A stretch of DNA of 59,130 bases from Acetobacter suratthaniensis. GTDB lineage: Bacteria > Pseudomonadota > Alphaproteobacteria > Acetobacterales > Acetobacteraceae. The stretch covers positions 1 through 59,130 of the forward strand of contig NZ_JAFVMG010000017.1 in the NCBI RefSeq assembly GCF_017377745.1, read 5' to 3'. Under the pieces are notes generated by a model, which did not search any database, was not told the DNA's origin, and saw only the letters and a program-made list of their open reading frames with translations. Both the position numbers and the translations under genes were made by a program. Shown here in pieces: positions 8,475-17,183 of the stretch; the first letter of the stretch is position 1, and every line of letters begins with the position of its first letter.

Positions 8475-9737
8475 ATGGATCGTTTCATTATCCACGGCGG
8501 TCGTCCCCTGCACGGGGAGATCGTCATCGGCGGGGCCAAAAACGCCGGACTGAAACTGCTGGTTGCCGGGCTGCTCACGCCTGAACGGCTGGTTCTGTCC
8601 AACGTGCCACACATTGCCGATATTGCCACCATGCGTGCTCTGCTGGTGCAGCACGGGCTGAACGTGGAAGACATCAAGGGCGATGGTTCGACCCTATCCG
8701 TAGGCGGCGATATTTCGAATACTGAAGCGCCTTACAATATTGTTTCCAAAATGCGGGCCTCCATTCTCGTGCTGGGGCCGCTGCTGGCCCGCTGCCACCA
8801 TGCACGGGTGTCCCTGCCCGGTGGCTGCGCCATCGGCACGCGACCGGTTGACCTGCACCTCAAAGGGCTGGAAACGCTCGGGGCCGAGATCACGCTTGAA
8901 AACGGCTATATCAACGCCCGCGCCCCGCAGGGTCTCAAGGGTGACCGCATTATCCTGCCGTTTGCCTCTGTTGGGGCGACTGAAAACCTGATGATGGCGG
9001 CAACCCTTGCAAAAGGCCGCACCGAAATCATTAACGCTGCGCGCGAACCGGAAATGGTTGATCTGGCAAACTGCCTGAACGCCATGGGGGCACGTATTCA
9101 GGGGGCAGGCAGCGGCACCATCGTCATCGACGGGGTGGAAGCGCTGCATGGAGCCGAACACCGCATCATGCCCGATCGCATCGAATGCGGTACCTATGCC
9201 TGTGCTGCCGCCATTACAGGTGGAGACCTGCGGCTGGTTGGCGGTCATATGGATCACCTGGGTGCTGTCGTGCGCGCGCTGGAAGAAACCGGCGTGGAAG
9301 TAACACAGGAAGGCGATACCATGCGGGTGCGCCGCACGGGTGCGCTGCGCGGCATTGATATTATGACCGAGCCGTATCCCGGCTTCCCTACCGACATGCA
9401 GGCCCAGTTCATGGCGCTGCTATCCGTGGCGGACGGGGCTTCCATGGTAACGGAAACGATTTTTGAAAACCGTTTCATGCACGTGCCAGAACTCAACCGT
9501 ATGGGTGCGCGCATCAACGTACATGGGTCTTCAGCTATTATCCGGGGCGTGCACGGGCTGTCAGGTGCTCCTGTGATGGCAACCGATCTGCGGGCCTCGT
9601 TTTCGCTTATTCTGGCGGGACTTGCCGCCCATGGCGAGACAATCCTGAGCCGCGTCTACCATCTGGATCGTGGGTATGAAGCTGTTGAACGCAAGCTGGC
9701 GGCTTGCGGAGCGCAGATCGAACGCGTGCGGGACTAA
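8475..9737 (+). CDS. murA: UDP-N-acetylglucosamine 1-carboxyvinyltransferase
   Basis: 420 residues from the ATG at 8475; an earlier in-frame ATG lies within dcd and is not needed. MurA transfers enolpyruvate from PEP to UDP-GlcNAc, the first committed step of peptidoglycan synthesis, in the cytoplasm. GGAKNAGLK at 19-27 contains the substrate-binding Lys-Asn pair. [10 protein letters not shown] at 115-124 holds the catalytic Cys118, the residue that fosfomycin alkylates, so sensitivity is expected at target level. The inverted two-domain EPSP-synthase fold and length are normal. A convergent hairpin lies just downstream. Confidence 0.97.
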   Translation: MDRFIIHGGRPLHGEIVIGGAKNAGLKLLVAGLLTPERLVLSNVPHIADIATMRALLVQHGLNVEDIKGDGSTLSVGGDISNTEAPYNIVSKMRASILVLGPLLARCHHARVSLPGGCAIGTRPVDLHLKGLETLGAEITLENGYINARAPQGLKGDRIILPFASVGATENLMMAATLAKGRTEIINAAREPEMVDLANCLNAMGARIQGAGSGTIVIDGVEALHGAEHRIMPDRIECGTYACAAAITGGDLRLVGGHMDHLGAVVRALEETGVEVTQEGDTMRVRRTGALRGIDIMTEPYPGFPTDMQAQFMALLSVADGASMVTETIFENRFMHVPELNRMGARINVHGSSAIIRGVHGLSGAPVMATDLRASFSLILAGLAAHGETILSRVYHLDRGYEAVERKLAACGAQIERVRD

Positions 9738-9744
9738 AATACCC

Positions 9745-9782
9745 GACAGGCCACATGCCAGATGCCCGGCGTGTGGCCTGTC
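9745..9782. terminator. Convergent hairpin between murA and the SDR gene
   Basis: GACAGGCCACA (9745-9755) pairs with TGTGGCCTGTC (9772-9782), 11 perfect pairs with a 16-base loop that can pair again inside. On the minus strand it is followed by GGGTATTTTA, so it fits best as the terminator of the minus-strand SDR unit, and may also stop murA transcripts. Confidence 0.65.
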
Positions 9783-9804
9783 ATGAGGCTGTAAAACAGC
9801 CCGA

Positions 9805-10578
9805 TTATGACTGCTGCGGTAACGCCATGGCAGATTCCGGCAGAACCTGCCCCCCATCCACCACAATCCCCTGCCCGGTAATATAGGCGGCTTCCTCCGA
9901 AGCGAGGAACAGAGCCGTATTGGCAATATCCATAACCGAACCCAACCGCCCCATGGGAATGGATGCTTCCATGGCGCGCAGGTAATCATCCCCCATCCCG
10001 TCTAGCCCTTCGGTGTGGATGTTGCCGGGCATGACAGCGTTAATGGTAATGCCGTGCGGCGCCAGTTCTATGGCTGCGGTTCGGAGAAAACCCATCTGCC
10101 CGGCTTTGGACGCTCCATAATGCGCCCACCCCGGAAAGCCGGTAATAGGGCCAGTTACGGAGGAAGTCGCCACAATTCGCCCCCAACCTTTGGCCTTCAT
10201 AACCGGCAAAACCGCGCGGGTGCAGGTAAACAGACTGCGCAGATTGACGGCCATGATGTGATCGAAATCCTCCTCCGTCATTTCCTCCAGCGTGGCCGAT
10301 GGAAAAATACCCGCATTGGCGCAGAGAATATCCACACCCCCAAAGGCATTCACCACCTGCTCCACCAGAGCCTGACAGGCAGCCCCGGACGACACATCAG
10401 CCCCAAAGCCAAGGGCTTTCGGCCCAATCCCTGCAGCAACGGCCTGAGCATCCTCGGCTGTACGTGAAACCACCGCAACCTGACACCCTGCCTGCCCAAA
10501 GCGCTCGGCAATTCCACGCCCGATACCCCGCGTGCCCCCTGTCACAAGCACCGTGCGCCCTTCAAGAGACCTGAACAT
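9805..10578 (-). CDS. Short-chain dehydrogenase/reductase (FabG-like)
   Basis: 257 residues. A classical cytoplasmic SDR that reduces or oxidises a carbonyl/alcohol with NAD(P). TGGTRGIG at 13-20 is the cofactor loop, CANAG at 86-90 the NAG motif, Ser139/140, Tyr154 and Lys158 the catalytic residues (YGASK). It ends with the YITGQGIVVDGG motif common to FabG relatives. Arg17 in the cofactor loop is compatible with NADPH but does not decide it. A GGAGGG ribosome site lies 6 bases before the ATG. It sits about 100 bases behind the kinase gene and may belong with it. The substrate is unknown; it is unlikely to be the housekeeping fabG, which is normally near acpP. Confidence 0.85.
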   Translation of the reverse strand: MFRSLEGRTVLVTGGTRGIGRGIAERFGQAGCQVAVVSRTAEDAQAVAAGIGPKALGFGADVSSGAACQALVEQVVNAFGGVDILCANAGIFPSATLEEMTEEDFDHIMAVNLRSLFTCTRAVLPVMKAKGWGRIVATSSVTGPITGFPGWAHYGASKAGQMGFLRTAAIELAPHGITINAVMPGNIHTEGLDGMGDDYLRAMEASIPMGRLGSVMDIANTALFLASEEAAYITGQGIVVDGGQVLPESAMALPQQS

Positions 10579-10677
10579 GATGACCCTCCACCCTGTTACC
10601 TTACGGGTATGGGCTGCTGGGCAGCCGGTTTATTGTTTCGATAGCGGAATACTATAGTCAGAAAAAATCCCTCCCGC

Positions 10678-11700
10678 CTAGGCGGCAGCAGCCCCTGACA
10701 CCAGACCGGACAGAAAACCCCCACTCAGATAGGCCTTGGCCATAATAACCGAGGTTTCCACAAACCCACCTTCCAGCGCCTGCGCTTCCGTGGAGTGGCG
10801 ATGTGTTGCAAACCAGCCAACCATCAGCAGCCGACGGAGCATAAGCAGGGTGGGAATCATGGCCACATCCGCATCATCCAGCGCACGCTGGCTATGATAA
10901 CCCTGCACCCAGTTACTACACAGGCTTTCTATATCGGGCGCATATTCATTAAACGTACAGGCACAGGCCAGCTCGTACATGTGCCAGCTAAACCCGCAGT
11001 CATCGAAGTCGATCAGGCACATATCCTCCCGATTAGAAAGGATGTTAGCCAGACGCATATCCCCATGCAGCAGGCCCCAGCGGTTATCCGGCATGCCATA
11101 AGCCGCCAGCCTGCGGCGCACCATCTGATCCGCCGCATCCAGCACCTGATACTGCTCGGCACTAATGGCGTGGTTGTGTTTCCAGCACCCCCACATGGCC
11201 TGCTCACCAATGGTGGTCGCAACTGTCCATTGTGGCCGCTGGAGGCTGTTCAGCGCCGTGTTGGCATGCGTATAGTCGTGCAACCGGGCGGAGATAACGC
11301 CAAGTCTGAAAAAATCCCTGTCCAGACCATCGGCTGTGGGCATATGCCCCTCAAAATACCGGAACAGAACCGCATGCTGCTCCTGCTCCCCGCTGCCGAT
11401 AATCACCAGTTTTTCGCCATTCAGCGCGGGTAGAACAGGCTGTGTCTGCAATACGCCATCGGCTATCAGGCGATCGATAAAGGTAATTTCCGCCCGAATC
11501 TCGGCAATTTCGCGGTAGTGAGGCCGGTGTAGGCGCAATACATGCACCACACCCCCCGGCCCTTCCACCCGATAAACGGCATTCTCAGAAAAACTCAGCA
11601 ATGTGCAGCGTGAGTTTTCATCAAGACCATAGTGCGGCAGAAAAGCCTTTGGGTTTTCATGCCATTTCCATGATGTTTCCTGCCAGGCTGCGTCTCTCAT
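10678..11700 (-). CDS. Small-molecule phosphotransferase (APH/choline-kinase fold)
   Basis: 340 residues from the ATG at 11700; a longer frame runs back into the aminotransferase gene and is rejected. It has the kinase-like APH fold: a nucleotide-binding N-lobe (SENAVYRVEG near 38-47), then LLHGDMRLANIL with His212, Asp214 and Asn219, and DFDD with Asp231 for metal binding. Such enzymes phosphorylate a hydroxyl group of a small amino compound (homoserine, choline, ethanolamine, hydroxylysine). It starts only 2 bases after the class-III PLP gene, so the two are clearly one operon. That pairing recalls hydroxylysine kinase plus phospholyase, but the substrate cannot be read from the sequence. 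A CCGCCTAGGCGG palindrome overlaps the stop and is followed by a T-run on this strand. Confidence 0.8.
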   Translation of the reverse strand: MRDAAWQETSWKWHENPKAFLPHYGLDENSRCTLLSFSENAVYRVEGPGGVVHVLRLHRPHYREIAEIRAEITFIDRLIADGVLQTQPVLPALNGEKLVIIGSGEQEQHAVLFRYFEGHMPTADGLDRDFFRLGVISARLHDYTHANTALNSLQRPQWTVATTIGEQAMWGCWKHNHAISAEQYQVLDAADQMVRRRLAAYGMPDNRWGLLHGDMRLANILSNREDMCLIDFDDCGFSWHMYELACACTFNEYAPDIESLCSNWVQGYHSQRALDDADVAMIPTLLMLRRLLMVGWFATHRHSTEAQALEGGFVETSVIMAKAYLSGGFLSGLVSGAAAA

Positions 11701-11702
11701 CG

Positions 11703-12977
11703 TCACACCCTTTCGCTCATCACGGGCGCACTGGCCACAACGGCATCTTCCAGCCTTTGCAGAATGTCCCCCACCTGCCCGGATGTCAGGAGCAGACCGG
11801 GTTTGAACTGCAACACACGCGGGTCGAGTGTAGAGAAAATGGCCCACACCCCACGCTTGTAAAGCTCGCTCATGACGGGCTTGGCACCCTGTGCGGCGTT
11901 AAATTCCAGACCGATAATCAGGCCTTCCTGACGGATACCCACCAGCCAGTCCGCATGACGCGCCCGGATATCTGCAAGCCCTTTCGCAAACTGCTCGATA
12001 ACAGCATGCACATTGGCTACAGTCTGCTCACTCGTGGTAATGTCCAGCACGGCGGATGCCACATGACAGCCCACCTCAGACCCGGAGAAGGTGGACATAT
12101 GGGCAAAGCCATCCTGATCAAGCCAGCCACCGGCCTGTTTGGTCATCAGCAACGCACCGAACGGATAGATACCCCCGCCCAGCCCCTTGGATGTCACCAG
12201 AATATCAGGCTGTACGTTTTGACGTGAAATAGCCCACAGCGCGCCAGAGCGCATGAGCCCTGTCTGGACTTCATCCGCGATGTACAAAGCGCCCGTTTCA
12301 TCACACAGGGCGCGGATCGCCGCGAGGTAGCCCGGTGCGGGCAACGGAAAACCGTAGGTAGCAGGAATGGTTTCCATAATAACGGCCGCAGCCGGTTCCG
12401 CCCGCAGGGCTTCGCGCATGGCGTCCAGATCATTGAACGGCACCTGCACGAACTCTTCGGGCCTGTCTGCCAGAAACAGCCGACTGAAGCGCTCATCGCC
12501 CGTGGCAACGGCAAGCCCCGTATGGCCATGATAGGCCTTGCGAATGGAAATGATCCGCCGCCGTCCTGTAGCAAACCGCGCGGACTTGATAGCAAGATCA
12601 ATGGCCTCGCTACCACTGGTGGCATAAGCGACCCGCTCGAAAGGCTGCCCGGACAAAGCCAGCAGTTTCATGGCCAATGCGGTGCGCGAAGGCGATGGAA
12701 AATGGTGGTTACCAATATCGAAATACGCCAGCCCGTCTGTAAGCGCACGGATCAGATCGGGGTTACGGTGGCCAAGATTATAGGTGCCGCCGTTAAGGTG
12801 GACATCAATCAGTTCATGCCCATTGATGTCGGTCAGGACATACCCTTCGCGCCGCCCGATGACGAGCGGCACATTGGCCTCCTGCCAGAAGCGGGTTTTA
12901 TCCGGGTTCCAGTACCGTTCCGAGGCCGCCAGAACCGCCGCCTTGTCGCTAAAGCCCGCCAGATACGGATCGGTCAT
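11703..12977 (-). CDS. Class-III PLP-dependent aminotransferase or phospholyase
   Basis: 424 residues. A fold-type I PLP enzyme of the class-III (ornithine/4-aminobutyrate) group. Seen: TSGSEA at 120-125 for the phosphate cup, YHGHTG at 149-154 for ring stacking, DEVQTG at 235-240 for the pyridine nitrogen, and the Schiff-base Lys264 in TSKGLGGG. The length is usual. It is the first gene of a minus-strand unit with a kinase (2-base gap) and an SDR, and is divergent from an AraC-type regulator. Class-III members paired with an APH-type kinase are known to act as phospholyases on phosphorylated amino alcohols or hydroxylysine; ordinary transamination is equally possible here. Confidence 0.85.
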   Translation of the reverse strand: MTDPYLAGFSDKAAVLAASERYWNPDKTRFWQEANVPLVIGRREGYVLTDINGHELIDVHLNGGTYNLGHRNPDLIRALTDGLAYFDIGNHHFPSPSRTALAMKLLALSGQPFERVAYATSGSEAIDLAIKSARFATGRRRIISIRKAYHGHTGLAVATGDERFSRLFLADRPEEFVQVPFNDLDAMREALRAEPAAAVIMETIPATYGFPLPAPGYLAAIRALCDETGALYIADEVQTGLMRSGALWAISRQNVQPDILVTSKGLGGGIYPFGALLMTKQAGGWLDQDGFAHMSTFSGSEVGCHVASAVLDITTSEQTVANVHAVIEQFAKGLADIRARHADWLVGIRQEGLIIGLEFNAAQGAKPVMSELYKRGVWAIFSTLDPRVLQFKPGLLLTSGQVGDILQRLEDAVVASAPVMSERV

Positions 12978-13227
12978 ACTACAACTCCCTGCCTTACCCC
13001 TTCATGGGGCGAATGATGCAGGTAGTGTATGCTCCGGGCGGGACGGCATTTAATGGCAGACGGTCACAATCTCATGCCATTTGATGACAGAATGACAGGC
13101 CCGGAAACCACGCTCCAGACTGACGATCTGTTCCATAACAGAAATGATTTGACGCACCCGGCCTCTCATGCGCTATCCTGCCAGCCTGTCCCTTGTATCA
13201 GGCAGACATGACCTTGCGGGCTTGAAC
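12978..13227. promoter_or_regulatory. Divergent control region between the PLP enzyme and the AraC-type regulator
   Basis: Two matched arms, AATGGCA (13052-13058) and TGCCATT (13075-13081), form an inverted repeat with centres 23 bases apart, about two helical turns. This suits a dimeric AraC-type regulator. TTGACG (13149-13154) and TATCCT (13174-13179), 19 bases apart, could serve the regulator gene; transcription would then begin after the upstream ATG at 13168, favouring the 13228 start. Confidence 0.4.
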
Positions 13228-14289
13228 ATGACACAACTGGCACAGACCCCCCTTGGCACAGACAGGTTTTCCACCACCGTTCTGGCCTCTGTTCTCCACG
13301 GGTTCGATGCGTTCATTCGTGGGCGTGGCGGAAACCCTCATGATGTTTTCGGTCAGGCCGGGCTATCCGTTCCAAACCAGTGTGCGCCATCGGATATGGT
13401 TTTTCTGGACAGCTACTGTCAGGCGCTGGACTATGCGGCGCACACGACACGCACCACCCATTTTGGCCTGTGGTTTGGTCATCAGTTCGCGCCCAGTCGG
13501 CTTGGGCTGCTGGGGTATCTGGCGCTGTCAGCCCCCACGCTGGGCGATGCGCTGAACAATCTGGCCAGTTTTTTTTCCGTACATCAGGACAACAGTCATG
13601 TAAGCACCCACATCCGCCGGGGTGTCTGTGTGCTGGAATACAGTGTTGAAGCTCCCAACCTGAGCAACCACCGGCATGATAGCGAGTTGTCTCTGGCCGT
13701 TTTCTGCAACCTGATCAAAGCCGCAATGGGGCCGACATGGGCACCCACCGAAGTGCATTTCCGCCACGAAGCCGCCGAGCAGGACAGGCAGGATCATGGG
13801 CAGGCCTTTGGTTGCCCCGTTCATTTTAACCGTGCTGCCAATGCGCTGTATTTTCCAGCAGCATTACTCAGCACACCCATGCCCAATGCGGACAGTATCC
13901 TGTTCTGCACCGCCAAAAGCAGCCTGCTGAACATTCAGGCGGAAAAAACCGCACGCACACCTACACGCAATATTCTGGAAACAGCACGGCAGGTTATCAT
14001 TCACCTGCTGCCGCAGGGCTATCCTTCCATTACCGCAGTTGCCGAGGAACTGGGCTGCCCACCCTGGACGCTCCAGCGCCGTCTGGCAGACCAGAACGCC
14101 AGCCACCGTCAGCTTGTTGAGGAAACACGTCAGCAACAGGCCGTGCATTATCTGCAATCTGGGCGTTTTTCAGTCGCGCAGACAGCGTTCATGCTGGGTT
14201 ACGCGGAAAGCAGTTCTTTTACCCGCGCCTTTACGCGCTGGCATGGACGCGCGCCCAGCAGCCTGCTGCCCGGCGGCGCGCAGGATTAA
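13228..14289 (+). CDS. AraC-family regulator with an arabinose-binding-type N-terminal domain
   Basis: 353 residues from the ATG at 13228 (a start at 13168 adds 20 residues). The first 200 residues match the ligand-binding domain of OruR/ArgR-type AraC proteins (GLWFGHQFAPSRLGLLGYLALSAPTLGDAL is typical in outline). The last 100 residues carry two helix-turn-helix units: AVAEELGCPPWTLQRRL and the AraC signature AQTAFMLGYAESSSFTRAF. It is divergent from the PLP enzyme-kinase-SDR genes and the most likely local regulator of them. The effector is unknown; relatives respond to amino acids such as ornithine. A nested hairpin follows the stop. Confidence 0.85.
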   Translation: MTQLAQTPLGTDRFSTTVLASVLHGFDAFIRGRGGNPHDVFGQAGLSVPNQCAPSDMVFLDSYCQALDYAAHTTRTTHFGLWFGHQFAPSRLGLLGYLALSAPTLGDALNNLASFFSVHQDNSHVSTHIRRGVCVLEYSVEAPNLSNHRHDSELSLAVFCNLIKAAMGPTWAPTEVHFRHEAAEQDRQDHGQAFGCPVHFNRAANALYFPAALLSTPMPNADSILFCTAKSSLLNIQAEKTARTPTRNILETARQVIIHLLPQGYPSITAVAEELGCPPWTLQRRLADQNASHRQLVEETRQQQAVHYLQSGRFSVAQTAFMLGYAESSSFTRAFTRWHGRAPSSLLPGGAQD

Positions 14290-14291
14290 GC

Positions 14292-14329
14292 TGCTGCCCG
14301 GCCCTGCAAATGGCAGGAGACGGGCAGCA
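14292..14329. terminator. Nested hairpin between convergent genes
   Basis: TGCTGCCCG (14292-14300) pairs with CGGGCAGCA (14321-14329), enclosing a second stem CCTGC/GCAGG. It lies between the convergent AraC-type gene and lutC. No strong T-run, so efficiency is uncertain. Confidence 0.55.
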
Positions 14330-14345
14330 TAACGCTCTTATGGGT

Positions 14346-14936
14346 TTACTGTTCCCACCAGACACTCAGGGTACGCACGCCCTGCGCGCCCCGCACCAGC
14401 ACACCTTGAATATCCGCAGTGGCCGATGGGCCACTCATCAACACCCCATAGCGTGCGGTATGGAACTCAGGCCGTTCAATATAAGCTGTGTGCATGTTGG
14501 CAGTCAGAGTAGATTCTGACAAAATCACCACGATATGCTGCGTCAGATGGGCTGCGGAATTCAGGGTCGGCAGTTGTGCTTCGCTCAGAAAAATCGAGCC
14601 CATTTCCGCAATGCCGAACGGCGCACGCACAACCAGCACATCCACATTAGCGGCTGTCTGTGGGGTGCCCAGTTCTTCTATACGCACCGTGCCTTCAAAC
14701 TCCGGCACGGCAGAACAGATAATTTTCGCATCGGCAAAGCGGCGGGCGATTGCCGCACTCAGGCTTTCACCCTCCTGCGGCGCCAGCACCTGTCCACCCA
14801 GCAGGGCAAGGCTTTTTTCAAACCGTGCACGGCTGGCATCCATATCGCCCAGCCGCGCAACAGGCGGCAGGGCATGGGCGGCAGGGTCGGGCCGGTTATC
14901 ACGCAGGCGGGCCAGAATGGCGTCACGCGAGCTCAT
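14346..14936 (-). CDS. lutC: LutC-type lactate-utilisation protein (LUD domain)
   Basis: 196 residues. The single LUD domain (DUF162) covers most of the protein, with the conserved segments LVVRAPFGIAEMGS and HIVVILSE. LutC is one of three proteins of the iron-sulfur L-lactate oxidation complex that passes electrons from lactate to the respiratory chain. The start overlaps the lutB stop as ATGA, so translation is coupled. The gene ends the glcDEF-lutABC run and is followed by a hairpin shared with the convergent regulator gene. Confidence 0.9.
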   Translation of the reverse strand: MSSRDAILARLRDNRPDPAAHALPPVARLGDMDASRARFEKSLALLGGQVLAPQEGESLSAAIARRFADAKIICSAVPEFEGTVRIEELGTPQTAANVDVLVVRAPFGIAEMGSIFLSEAQLPTLNSAAHLTQHIVVILSESTLTANMHTAYIERPEFHTARYGVLMSGPSATADIQGVLVRGAQGVRTLSVWWEQ

Positions 14937-16336
14937 GCGTCTTCCCCTTTCTTTTTGGTTTTCAGGCGGTTCTGCTTATACCAGCTATGGAATGTCTGCT
15001 TGACCGGGTGTGGCAGTTCGCGGTTTTTGCCCCACGGGTTAAGCCAGTTATACAAGGCAAAGCGCGGCAGAACCCCCAGCGCTGTTTCGGTACCGCTGAT
15101 AGCCGCACGATACAGCTTGGGCTGGCCCAGAAGCCGCCCGGCCATGTTCATGACCTCGCGCTTGACGAAAGGCAGTTCATGATGCTCGGCCAGCACGCGC
15201 CGCCATTTGTAAAGCTGGTCATGAATATTGATCCTGACCGGGCATACATTGGTGCAACTACCGTTCATGGTCGAAGCAAAAGGCAGCGTACTGTATTTCC
15301 GTTCATTGAAGGTAGGATCAATAATCGCGCCGATAGGGCCAGAATAAACCGCCCCATAGGACAGCCCGCCCGAACGCCGATAAACCGGGCAGGTATTCAT
15401 GCACGCACCGCAGCGAATACATTTGAGCGAAGTCCAGAAGTCTTCCATGCCCAGCCGGTGCGAACGTCCGTTATCGACCAGCACCACATGCATTTCGCTG
15501 CCATCCTGCGGGCCACGGAAATGCGTGGTGTACTGCGTAATGGGTGACCCCAGCGCACTACGCGAGAGCATTCGCACAAACACGCCCAGATCGGCCATGC
15601 GCGGCACCAGACGCTCGATCCCCAGCGTTGCGATATGCAGCCCCGGCACGGTCGCACTCAGATCAGCATTACCTTCATTGGTGCAGACCACAAAAGAGCC
15701 GGTTTCCGCCACCACAAAATTACCGCCTGTCATACCCGCATCCGCAGCCAGAATGACCGGACGCGCCGCCAGACGCTGAGACCACGCGAGAGACTGCGGG
15801 TCATCATCATTGGGGTCGGTATGATAGTGTTCGGCAAAAAGCTTGGCCACGTCAGGCGTCAGCTTATGAACTGCTGGCACCACGATATGGCTGGGCATCT
15901 GGTTATCAAGCTGCTGGATACGCTCACCCAGATCGGTTTCGGTTACGACAACACCGCGCGGCTCCAGATATTCGCGCATGTTGCACTCTTCCGTCACCAT
16001 GGACTTGCTCTTGATCAGCGACTTCGCGCCATGCTTTTCAAGAATTTCGCCCACAATACGGTTATGTTCCGCGCCATCGGCGGCCCAGTGAACATGAATG
16101 CCGTTCTTTTTGGCATTGGCCTCAAACTGCTCCAGATATTCGGGCAGATTGGCCAGCGTGTGTTCCTTGATCTGCGAGGCCAGTGTCCGCAGTTCCTGCC
16201 ACTCAGGCAGTTCGTGCATCTGCTGGTCACGCTTCTGGCGCAGGTCCCACAACCGCTCGTCATGGAAGGTCAGGTGCGGCGTGTCCTTGATGAACGCCTC
16301 CGCAGCCCGCGCATGATTAACTGGCTTGACCTTCAT
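14933..16336 (-). CDS. lutB: LutB-type iron-sulfur protein of lactate oxidation
   Basis: 467 residues from the ATG at 16336; the longer frame overlaps lutA without need. The N-terminal two thirds is a LUD domain (ETGSFVVCTNEGNADL is a family landmark). It is followed by ferredoxin-like cysteines: CIRCGACMNTCP at 306-317 and CTNVCP from about 361. These should hold two [4Fe-4S] clusters. The C-terminal tail is basic. The ATG overlaps the lutA stop as ATGA and the stop overlaps lutC in the same way, so the three proteins are probably made in fixed ratio. Confidence 0.92.
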   Translation of the reverse strand: MKVKPVNHARAAEAFIKDTPHLTFHDERLWDLRQKRDQQMHELPEWQELRTLASQIKEHTLANLPEYLEQFEANAKKNGIHVHWAADGAEHNRIVGEILEKHGAKSLIKSKSMVTEECNMREYLEPRGVVVTETDLGERIQQLDNQMPSHIVVPAVHKLTPDVAKLFAEHYHTDPNDDDPQSLAWSQRLAARPVILAADAGMTGGNFVVAETGSFVVCTNEGNADLSATVPGLHIATLGIERLVPRMADLGVFVRMLSRSALGSPITQYTTHFRGPQDGSEMHVVLVDNGRSHRLGMEDFWTSLKCIRCGACMNTCPVYRRSGGLSYGAVYSGPIGAIIDPTFNERKYSTLPFASTMNGSCTNVCPVRINIHDQLYKWRRVLAEHHELPFVKREVMNMAGRLLGQPKLYRAAISGTETALGVLPRFALYNWLNPWGKNRELPHPVKQTFHSWYKQNRLKTKKKGEDA

Positions 16337-17076
16337 GCCCGTGCTCCATTCAGGATTTCGGCAATATGAATAAAGCGGATCGGCACGCCTGCACGCTCCG
16401 CACAGCCCTGCTGGTGCATCATGCACGATGTATCGGCCGATACGATATATTCGGCCCCTGCATCATGGTGATCTCGCACCTTGTCCACACCCATTTTGGC
16501 CGAAACCGCCTCTTCCGTAACGGAGAACGTGCCGCCAAACCCACAGCACTCATCTGGCCTGCGCGGGGTGGCAAAGGAAATGCCCCGCACCTTGGTCAGC
16601 AGATCCATCGGTTTGGAGAAAAACGGCTCACCCAGTTCGGACATGCTGGCCGTGCGCAGCGCACGCAGCGTACCGCAGCTATTATGCAGCCCGACCTTGT
16701 GGGGGAACTCAGCCCACGGGAAAGCATCAACCTTCAGCACATCATGCAGGAACTCAACGAGTTCATACGTGTTCTTGCGAACATGGCGCACTTCATCCGT
16801 CTGGGGAATGGCGTCAAAATTGTCCTTGACATGATGTGCGCAACTACCCGAGGGCATGACAATGGCATCATACTTGGCGAAGTTTTTCACAAACAGCGCC
16901 TCGGCCGCCGCGGCATCCTTGTTACAGCCGGAATTAGCCATCGGCTGGCCACAGCAGGTCTGATCCAGTGGGTATTCCACATCCTGCCCCAGCTTTTCGA
17001 GAAGCTCCAGCGTGGCTATCCCCGTTTTTGGATAGAACGCATCAATATAACAAGGAACAAACAACCCGATTTTCAT
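16333..17076 (-). CDS. lutA: LutA-type cysteine-rich subunit of lactate oxidation
   Basis: 247 residues from the ATG at 17076, which gives the family start MKIGLFVPCYID. Two CCG (cysteine-rich) domains are present, with CCGQPMANSG in the first half and CCGFGGTFSV in the second; this domain binds a non-cubane cluster in heterodisulfide-reductase relatives. LutA works with LutB and LutC in oxidation of L-lactate to pyruvate. It starts 107 bases after glcF. A separate promoter in that gap is possible, but I see no clear boxes and read-through from glcDEF is likely. Confidence 0.92.
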   Translation of the reverse strand: MKIGLFVPCYIDAFYPKTGIATLELLEKLGQDVEYPLDQTCCGQPMANSGCNKDAAAAEALFVKNFAKYDAIVMPSGSCAHHVKDNFDAIPQTDEVRHVRKNTYELVEFLHDVLKVDAFPWAEFPHKVGLHNSCGTLRALRTASMSELGEPFFSKPMDLLTKVRGISFATPRRPDECCGFGGTFSVTEEAVSAKMGVDKVRDHHDAGAEYIVSADTSCMMHQQGCAERAGVPIRFIHIAEILNGARA

Positions 17077-17183
17077 ACGCACCCCCGTGCCGGGCATTTG
17101 ATTGCCCGCAATCGAACATAACATCCACAAACAACAAAACCTGAAACCCACCCATTAGTTTTCAGGTGAGTATCAATCCCACT

